Part shown: positions 56,898-64,000 of the stretch, one piece after another
Position numbering within the stretch: the first letter of the stretch is position 1
Layout of the letters: each line of letters opens with the position of its first letter
Source: Fistulifera solaris
Taxonomy: Eukaryota; Bacillariophyta; Bacillariophyceae; Naviculales; Stauroneidaceae
Reading direction: 5' to 3'
NCBI GenBank assembly: GCA_030295235.1
Contig: AP026162.1
Location: 1,984,001-2,048,000 of the forward strand
DNA length: 64,000 nt
The notes under the pieces: generated by a model
Database searches by the model: none
What the model was told of the DNA's origin: nothing
What the model saw: only the letters and a program-made list of their open reading frames with translations
Made by a program: the position numbers and the translations under genes

Positions 56898-58179
56898 CGG
56901 GTCGCGTGAACCGCGCGATTTCATCTTTCGATTTCTACGTACACGTAGAATCTACAGAACTCTGGTACAAAAAACATCGGTCGGCATTTTTACATCACGT
57001 CGTATCACGTCGTGGTGGCCCATTTTGTTGATAATAACGAAACCGTTTATGTAATCGAATAAATAAACAATTCAGTATGACTAAACTTAATAATGCTGAG
57101 AACGGGGGGTAAGCCGCAGCGCGCTTTTGTCCATGGTTCGGGCGCATTTTGTCATTTTGCTCACGACTGTGCGACGCCTCATTTTCACAGAAAACTCGAA
57201 ATGTCGAGCATTTAGCTCTAAATCGAAGCACTTTTACCACAGGTAGCATAATAAATGTAAGGTTTGTTACATGGGGCATCGAGCGGGCGTGGTACGCCTG
57301 GGATGGCGACATTATTCGCGAATATGGTGTTTTCTTGAGCCGGTCGTCGGTCGAATATGTCAATTATAATCATAATATGCCTTGATCGCCTCACCGCAAG
57401 CTCTTCTCAGTGCAATATGAGAGCTAACTATAGTAGGAACGGTATTTTATTTGGCGAAACAACAATCAACCCCAGTTTTATATCAATTATAAGGAAGGGG
57501 TCAAAACTTTCACTTCTGAAATCCGCTTGAATAAGTAGCGACACAGGATGGCCTAGGATGCTTCGAATTGCGGAGCATTTTCTCTTAATCGATATTGCTG
57601 ACTGTGTTTGAATTCGCATCTCAATGAGCATTTTTCAATGAGATTGAACGGCTGAACTTCCGTAGTTTGCTATGTTGGGTGGGGCGTTCAGTATCTTGTA
57701 TCGTCATCAAAGAACCATCAAACCCAATTTTAAGTGATATAATATTAAACTGCACATTAAAGTTATCACATAACTGTATTTTCGAAAGAGAACTGTGGCA
57801 AAAGAATTGACTTTGCGCTATTCATCGAATGGGACATGCCGAAAGTTGCTGGTAAACCAAAATGCGTATAACTGACAACTCAAGCGCTACCTCGATGCAC
57901 AAAGTCGCCGATCTTCTTCCCATCTTACTTGTCTTGTGTTGTGTATACTTTGTGCATCCAACCATCCATGAATAATAGAGATCTCACTACGGAATTCGGC
58001 CGACTTGCGATACAATGGGAAGATTTTCGTCTCCCGCTCGGACGCGAAAACTGCGCACTGTGTCGAAACGCTCGAAGAGAAAAAAATTTGCAAGATTCCA
58101 TATTCCGTGTGACATTGATCCGGCACTAACAATTTTACGAAATACCGTGAAAGATGAAATGCACGGTTCACGCGACCCG
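56898..58179. mobile_element. DNA-transposon-like element with terminal inverted repeats and TA flanks
   Basis: The left end begins CGGGTCGCGTGAACCG at 56898; the right end is its exact reverse complement ending at 58179. After a short mismatch, both ends continue TTTCATCTTTC, giving about 27 paired bases. TA lies directly outside both ends (56896-56897, 58180-58181), as for Tc1/mariner-like insertions. The 1282-bp interior has only short frames and no visible DDE transposase, so it would be non-autonomous. The minus-strand ORF to the right runs into the element, and its TGA lies inside the right terminal repeat. The superfamily is inference from the TA pair alone. Confidence 0.65.
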
Positions 58180-59182
58180 TAAATTCCCTATTCGGCGATA
58201 GCTGTCGTCTTGGGCTTGAGCCAATCGCTGATGAAAAGCGATAAAGAAGCCATGCTTGCAGCCATAATAAACCACAGCGAGATTACCTTTCCCTCTCTTA
58301 TCGATCACAACATGCTTGCTTTTGTTCATATCACCGTGTATCCCACGAGTTGTATTTTCGGGAAAACAAACAAAACCATGATACTGTGCAACTTGCAGGC
58401 ATTGCTCAGCTGTCAGTTTTGTTCGCTTGGTAGCAAGAATAGCTTGAATGTTTCGTGGCAAACGCTTCAATTCCCCCTGATCGTAGCAAGGCCATCGCAA
58501 TGTCAGCCGAAGGTAATACTCTCCCCCTTCCATTTGAAAGCCGGTCCCTTCTATGTTGGATTCTTTTATCATAATCAAGAAGTCCACCATTTTCCAAAAA
58601 GGTGCACACTCCACAGGAATGTTATTGGACGCTGACACCTGTGGGCTGTAAGTCACCAGCCCCATCACCTTCAAATGATTCAGGATATGGGACAGAGGGG
58701 ACTGATGGGCATAAAGGAATCATCGTGATCTCGGTATCAAAGTCAGCGGTGACATCGCATACTGCAGCATCAGTGGCCTTTAGATCAGCATCATCCACGG
58801 AGGCAACGTCGCTCTCAGAAGATTGGGAATCAATACCCGTACGGCGATGATGCTCGGCAATTACTGCGGTCTCGGCTTCAACAACATTAGCGGCAGAGAC
58901 CGTGAACTTGGAGTCATACATTAAGCCATCGACGGCCTTGACGGCAGATTTATCATTGCACTCAACATCGGCATGGGAATCAAGATCCGAGACTTCGACT
59001 TCTGTACCTGAATCTCCCACGGATTTGAAATCGGAGCTCTCATATATGGAAATCACCGAAGAGTCATCGTCGGAGGTCTCGCAATCGTCGTCGGCAGTCC
59101 GGTAATCAGAATCATTCTCTGAGCCAACATCAGTGGCCTCGAATTCTGAATCATCCATCGATTCGTCATTGCTTACATCCAA
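58168..59182 (-). CDS. Unknown acidic protein, 3' end cut by the inverted-repeat element
   Basis: The N-terminal part is very acidic and Ser-rich (DDDCETSDDDSSVISIYESS). The C-terminal part has a folded look: FWKMVDFLIMIKESNIEG, YYLRLTLRWPCYDQGELKRL, LTAEQCLQVAQYHGF and NLAVVYYGCKHGFFIAFHQR. The two lie in different frames that meet near 58625, joined by removing one C (GVSV to NNIPVECAPFW). The stop is TGA read from inside the element's terminal repeat, so the original 3' end is lost or lies beyond it. It could once have continued into the HNH gene at 56851, which is on the same strand. The first in-frame codon at 59182 is TTG; a true start or upstream exon is not identified. Confidence 0.5.
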
Positions 59183-62050
59183 AGCGACCTCTGGTACTTT
59201 TTCTGCAGGGAGAATGGTCGAGGATCGTTCTCGAGTAGGGGCGACAATTCACGTCCTTCAGCGGACACTTCCGTATCATTTCCAATCTCTTTCTTACAGA
59301 ACTCCTGGTGACTCGAAAATGATCTTCATGCTCGGGTTCTTTTGTAACACGGCAATTTTCCTTCGGAGCAGGTTTGGTTTTTAGACTCGCAATCGTCTGT
59401 CTTAGCAGTCACGGAACTCATGCTGATTCTTGACGTCTTGCAAGATCAATGATAACTTCTCAACAGCTTTCTGGTCAATTAGACAATACTGCATAGTCGT
59501 TAGAACATCAGTTAGTGCAAGGTAGGCGATTGATACGAGGGAACGCGATTCGTTCCGTCAGCATTGATCTGTCGCATTTGATTAGCCCCATCATAAAAAA
59601 AAACTCTTGACTAGTTCGCCGGACACCGGCGATCATCTGGAAACGTACCTAAATCTAGCCTGAAAAATCACGCTTTTTCTATGACAACAAGAATTAATGA
59701 ACAGACAGAATGCGTTTTCCATAAGGAAGTGACAACCTGGGATGGTTTTCAAACAAAAGTTTGGTGCCTCAAAGAAAGTTTGATGTTTGATTTCGGTCGA
59801 GTGCCGTGGGAGCGGTGTAACGGTTTTTTGCGCGCAATTCATCATAGTTCAAAATATCTTCAAAACCACTGCGACCTGAAATACAGAGGGCTCCCTGTGC
59901 GATGTTTACGTTTAGATTTGGCATCTCGTGCATTTCAATTGCTTGTTCAAGCTGTCTACTGGTTAGACGATCAATGAGCTGACATCAACCAAGCTCTCAA
60001 AGGAAAGATTACCATGGCAGACATAGACTGCAAGTATCCTTTTCGGTGACGACGGAGAGTGGTGAAGTGCGTTCGATGACGCCGGAAGAGATTAACGCAT
60101 TTGTTCGGCAACAACCGCCATGCGCACATAAGATCATCCTCAAAAGTCTTCATGAGGAAAAGTAAGCAAACCTCCTTTGTTGGTGTCATCGCCCTACATC
60201 CAAATGCAAGAATTCCATGAATGTCAACAGCAATCTCTACCTTTTCACTACTTTGTACCATCGAAACAATTATCGCTTGTTGTCGATATCACATTAACTA
60301 GGATCATGGTGTCCCAAATTACGTTTCGAGCTCAAGAGTTATGGTACCGCGCCGGCGAGAGCACGATTTCAAGCCAAATCCAGATGTCTTGTAAAGCTGC
60401 CACTGTCTCCTTTCAATTCGTAATGCCACCATCCAGCATCTAGTTACCAACAAGATGTTTACCCTTTCCTTAAACAGTCTTTGCCCATCCGACATGAGCC
60501 CCGTCTTCTCTTAAAAACGCTTCTCAGGGGATTGTTTGAGTGATACAGACACGGTAAGGCATACAATTCGACGAAGCCTTTTGAACAAGTTCTGAATTTC
60601 CCTTTCCTGCTAACATTTTTGGAATTCTCAAGCGGCATCAATTCTTGATTGTTTGTCCAATGATAGCGTCATTGACTATCAAGCTACGGACCCGCATTCG
60701 AATGGATCCAAAGAACATGGAATACGAGAGAAGTTCGTTCTAAGCAAGCTATCTTGACTCCCTCATTTTCGATCGCCATTGATGCCATTCCGCAAGTCGA
60801 ATTCACTTCCCCTTGATAATATCCAAAATTGCCGCGCATAGAACATTTTCATGTGTATGAAATGAAGGCGATGAATGATGAATGATGAAAAGAAGTGAAA
60901 ATGAAGTTCGGATCATATGCGGGGAAGGACGCGAGAGACGAGAGCGGCGGAGTTTCGTCGTCGAGCAGAGCGACACAGCGACGCGAGCGAGGAGTGTCGC
61001 AGTGTCGAGTGAGAAGTGGAAGTGAACCCAGGCGCCTGTCCGCTGTACGAGAAGAAGTTGGTTAACCTCACTCATAGCTCGTACCGGTACTCACATCTTG
61101 TCTTTTGTCTTTTCACAACCTTTCATTTTTTTTTGTTTATGAGTCATCTCGACCATGGCCTGTATATCGTGTATTTATCTGTTTTATCTTCTTTCTTCTT
61201 TCAAACAAGCGACAACTTATTAACTTTGCAATATTCTGGAAGTAATTGATCGAAGGTTTGTAGTCTAAAATTGATTTCCGCTGATCATATGAGAAACGTA
61301 ACGTAAGCTGAGTGTTCACGACGCAAGTCTTCGCAGCGAAAATGAACGTGGAGAAGCAAGCTAAAACTCAATTAAAGCATCATTTATTGGAAGATTTTAC
61401 TGACATTGATTGTGCCGAAAACGAGAGGTCTTTTCCTTTCATATATTACCGACATCCATTTCTACAAGACGGCCTCATCATCAGTTTTCTATGTCTTGCT
61501 CCACTTTTGCCTCAAAGGCAAAGATTATTGTTGATAGAAGTACTTCCTTTTGAGAAGTTTGCGGCATACCCGCTCCGCTTTCTCGTCCCGCTTGTACAGT
61601 AGTAGACTGGGCACGAACGACATGCTTCTCTCAAGACGAGCGACGATGCATCAATCAGTCAAACAAATTATCTCTAGTATTATCAGAGAGAAGAAATCCC
61701 ATTTTTACAACGCTGCTGAAACAGAATAATCCCGAGAAAGCTCACTAGAAAGGGTAGTACACGTAATTGTTTTAGTAATTGACGCATCATGCAACACGGG
61801 CTGAAACGTAAAACGTAGTGGCTTACTAGAGCTAAACATGTTTTTCTCTTTGAAAAAATCTGAAAAATAGGCTACCGTACCAGGTACCAGTGCTGTAGAC
61901 TAAAGACCCCCTTAGATAGGTCGATTTTTTGGTCGCATCCAAAGCCTCGACACCGAAAATTGAGTGAAGCAGAAACGATGACGTCAACAAAAATACTAAG
62001 CAGTTAGATACAAAAACAAACTTTTATTAATACCAAGGAACATAGCACAC
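59183..62050. other. Gene-poor stretch with weak coding traces
   Basis: No firm gene. On the minus strand around 59760-59975 an ATG-less frame reads LIDRLTSRQLEQAIEMHE, then NLNVNIAQGALCISGRSG and FEDILNYDELRAKNRYTAPT, which looks like real protein. A neighbouring frame (about 60010-60140) reads SSGVIERTSPLSVVTEKD. They may be pieces of one gene with indels or introns. 60850-61030 is purine-rich with a GA/CGAG skew. A frame at 61345-61602 (+) is not convincing. Confidence 0.35.
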
Positions 62051-62121
62051 GCACCCTTGGTGTAGTGGTAACATAATTGCCTTCCAAGCAATTGCCCTGG
62101 GTTCGATTCCCGGAGGGTGCA
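62051..62121 (+). tRNA. trnG-UCC: tRNA-Gly (UCC)
   Basis: 71 nt. The acceptor stem GCACCCT pairs with AGGGTGC, with discriminator A. The D-arm region is TGGTGTAGTGGTAA. The anticodon stem TTGC/GCAA holds loop CTTCCAA with anticodon TCC. The T-arm reads CCTGGGTTCGATTCCCGG. No intron and no encoded CCA. A run of five T at 62122-62126 fits a Pol III terminator. It reads GGA glycine codons. Confidence 0.95.
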
Positions 62122-62454
62122 TTTTTGCCTCATGATGAGGAGATTTTATTGATGGAATTAAAGCGCCATGGTCGAATTTTTGTGCCTCGAAAAATTTGTA
62201 CACAAAAACCTATAGTACTTTGGTCTGCACTTCTTCCGTACGACATGAGGTACCGGTGCGACATAGACGGGTATCGTCTCGCGTCGTACGTCTTCACGAA
62301 CGATCTCTTTTGTAGCGCCTACGGCGAGGCAGAATTTAACGCCTTTTCTCATCAACATCAACATCAACGCAAACGCCCATCTACTGGTAGAACAACGCAA
62401 CCAAGGGCAATCTCGTCATCACTATTAATCGCCTCAATCACACAATAGAATCAG
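62122..62454. other. Gap between the tRNA and NudC
   Basis: About 330 bases. A frame from 62077 crosses the tRNA and has no domain, so no gene is called. A CATCAACATCAACATCAACGC run lies near 62350. Confidence 0.4.
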
Positions 62455-63441
62455 ATGAGTCTCCCTATTCCTAGCCTCGGCTCTGGCACAGCCAACATCG
62501 ACCCCAAAGAACAAGAAGCCATTGACAATATTTTGATTGCGCTGGCCAGTCGCAGTAACGGCGATCTTCGCAAACTGTTGCATTCATTTTTCAGCTTCCT
62601 TCATCGTCGAACGGATTTTTACATTGTACCGCACGAAGACGATGTGCACACTAAGATGGGATTTCGAGAAGGTGATGCCGAGAAGGTCCTGCTTGCCGCA
62701 TTTCGTCAGTTTCCTCTCCGAAAGATGCCTCGTCAAGCCGATATCGTGGCAGCCAAGAAAACACAAGCACCAAAGAATACTACAACCAGCGGGCCACCTT
62801 CGAACGAAACTCCTGTTAAAGAATCGAAACTCAACCAGCCGCGAAAATCAGAGGACGACAACCAAATACGGTTGACGGAGAAAGGTCTCCAGATACCCGT
62901 GGGGAACGGCGGAGCGACAGAGAAATACAAGTGGACACAAACCATTGATGAATGTACGGTAATGATTCAAGTTCCCGTAGGGATTCGAGGGAAGGAGTTG
63001 GATGTCAGCATTACTGCGTCGTCAATTGAAGTCAAACCGAAAAAGCCGTTGGAAGATGGGACGGATCTGTTTGTGAGAGGTCCTTTAACCGAGAGTATAG
63101 ATCCCAGCGAGTCGACCTGGAGTTTGGAAGGTGGTGTAGTGGTTCTAGTATTGTATAAAAAGCAAAAGAAATTTTGGGACACAATTCTAGTGGGCGACAG
63201 TAAGATTGACACATCCATGGTAGACTCGAGACGGAATATAAGCGAATACGATGAAACGACACAGGCACAGGTTCGCAAAATGATCTTTGATCAGAATCAG
63301 GTGCAGAAAGGATCGCCCACGTCGGACGAAATCGCTGGGATAAAACCTCCCATTCCTCCGTTACCTCCTGGAGTAGAATACATCAACCAGGAGAAACTGG
63401 ACGAAGCGTTCAAACTTGATGCACCGAATAAAGGTGATTGA
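62455..63441 (+). CDS. NUDC: NudC/NUDCD3-like CS-domain co-chaperone
   Basis: 328 residues. The NudC N-terminal block LHSFFSFLHRRTDFYIVP matches the family's FFSFLRRKTDFF segment. A Lys/Pro/Ser-rich linker follows, then the p23-like CS domain (KYKWTQTIDECTVMIQVPVG, DVSITASSIEVKPK, WSLEGGVVVLVLYKKQKKFW). The NudC C-terminal motif YDETTQAQVRKMIFDQNQVQ with GSPTSDE matches the family's MMYDQRQK...GLPTSDE. Hsp90 co-chaperone for dynein/dynactin and WD40 clients; cytosolic, no signal. Whether it is NUDC or NUDCD3 proper is undecided; the long C-terminal extension after GSPTSDE (IKPPIPPLPPGVEYIN) is distinct. Frame intact. Confidence 0.92.
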   Translation: MSLPIPSLGSGTANIDPKEQEAIDNILIALASRSNGDLRKLLHSFFSFLHRRTDFYIVPHEDDVHTKMGFREGDAEKVLLAAFRQFPLRKMPRQADIVAAKKTQAPKNTTTSGPPSNETPVKESKLNQPRKSEDDNQIRLTEKGLQIPVGNGGATEKYKWTQTIDECTVMIQVPVGIRGKELDVSITASSIEVKPKKPLEDGTDLFVRGPLTESIDPSESTWSLEGGVVVLVLYKKQKKFWDTILVGDSKIDTSMVDSRRNISEYDETTQAQVRKMIFDQNQVQKGSPTSDEIAGIKPPIPPLPPGVEYINQEKLDEAFKLDAPNKGD

Positions 63442-64000
63442 TCAATATTTAGACGGGGAAGATCGTGGTTTGTATAATTAGTTCATCTAGAGTCATTTGC
63501 TGGTCAATGTGTAGCTTCAAAGTTAAGTTTTTGGTTTCGAAAATGAGCCGCTTCTAATTTGCAGAGTACGGCCAAAGTGAAAAATACGAGTTCATTGGTG
63601 CACCGGTGCAGAGATTTGATGCATTTTGGGTATATTTAGATGCTCTTGACGGAGGGATGTAGTTTTAGTCAACAGAAAGTCGTGAAACTCATCACACACT
63701 ACTACATACGACTCAACTTAATTCAGTCCCGGGATTCTTCGTCGAACTTTCTTCCCTTAAACTGATGCGCACTCGATGCCACTGCTTTCAATAAAAGCAT
63801 GGTCAAAGAACATTACATTGTCATGATGGACGCGGTGTTAACGCTGTTTATGAACCATCATCTTGGAGGTGTGAATAATGACGGCCATTGCCAGTCGTAA
63901 AACATTTGTTAGCGTTTTACTATCCTGTAAATTGTAGAATACTTTTTCTGAGACACCTCGGGTGGTTTTCAGTCCCGAACGTTGTTTTTAGTCTTTATAG
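63442..64000. other. Right edge, no gene seen
   Basis: About 560 bases after NudC with no supported gene or repeat. CACCGGTG (63602-63609) is a small palindrome without context. Confidence 0.4.

Noticed and set aside
62077-62448. 123-codon plus-strand frame before NudC
   Set aside because: It starts inside the tRNA-Gly gene and has no domain.

Overview
The window is nuclear DNA of a diatom, most like a small pennate diatom of the Phaeodactylum type; the species is inference. The evidence is dense intron-poor eukaryotic genes, short GT-AG introns (59-101 bp, one of 229 bp), Ser/Pro/Thr-rich secreted proteins with K-G-K-G tracts, a probable thylakoid-lumen leader with a twin arginine, and a protein carrying the GDxPxCxxGPPLTIxW signature that I associate with stramenopile/diatom proteins of unknown function.

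Layout. 1-1500 is a tandem array (~246 bp unit). 2431-7243 holds an EXS-domain membrane protein, a probable lumen protein and an ArfGAP. 7756-9475 is a second array (215/220 bp units). 9552-27243 holds a CDK-like kinase, a large DDT-PHD-WHIM chromatin protein, a membrane protein with a C-terminal RRM-like domain, EMC8/9, a PTPMT1-like phosphatase, an FKBP, BOP1 and a small GPPLTI protein. 27592-39379 holds SPT5, an Arb2-domain protein, the exosome helicase MTR4 and a divergent double AAA protein. 39511-40455 is a third array (222 bp unit). 40715-53923 holds the AP-4 beta adaptin, an SGNH hydrolase, inverted copies of the second array, a proteasome beta1 subunit with a hydrophobic leader, a silaffin/mucin-like wall protein, an LRR protein and a dynamin-family GTPase. 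From 54 kb the density drops: a tandem HNH protein, a 1.28-kb element with terminal inverted repeats that ends an ORF, weak coding traces, tRNA-Gly(UCC) and a NudC protein.

Organisation. From 5.4 to 54 kb the genes form convergent pairs with gaps of about 40-180 bp, and the longer head-to-head gaps hold most of the repeats. Many conserved genes (SPT5, MTR4, AP-4 beta, proteasome beta1 and others) change frame exactly at mononucleotide runs. With one base added or removed per run, the spliced lengths become multiples of three and the family motifs line up. I read these as assembly indels, so the gene coordinates below span the breaks.
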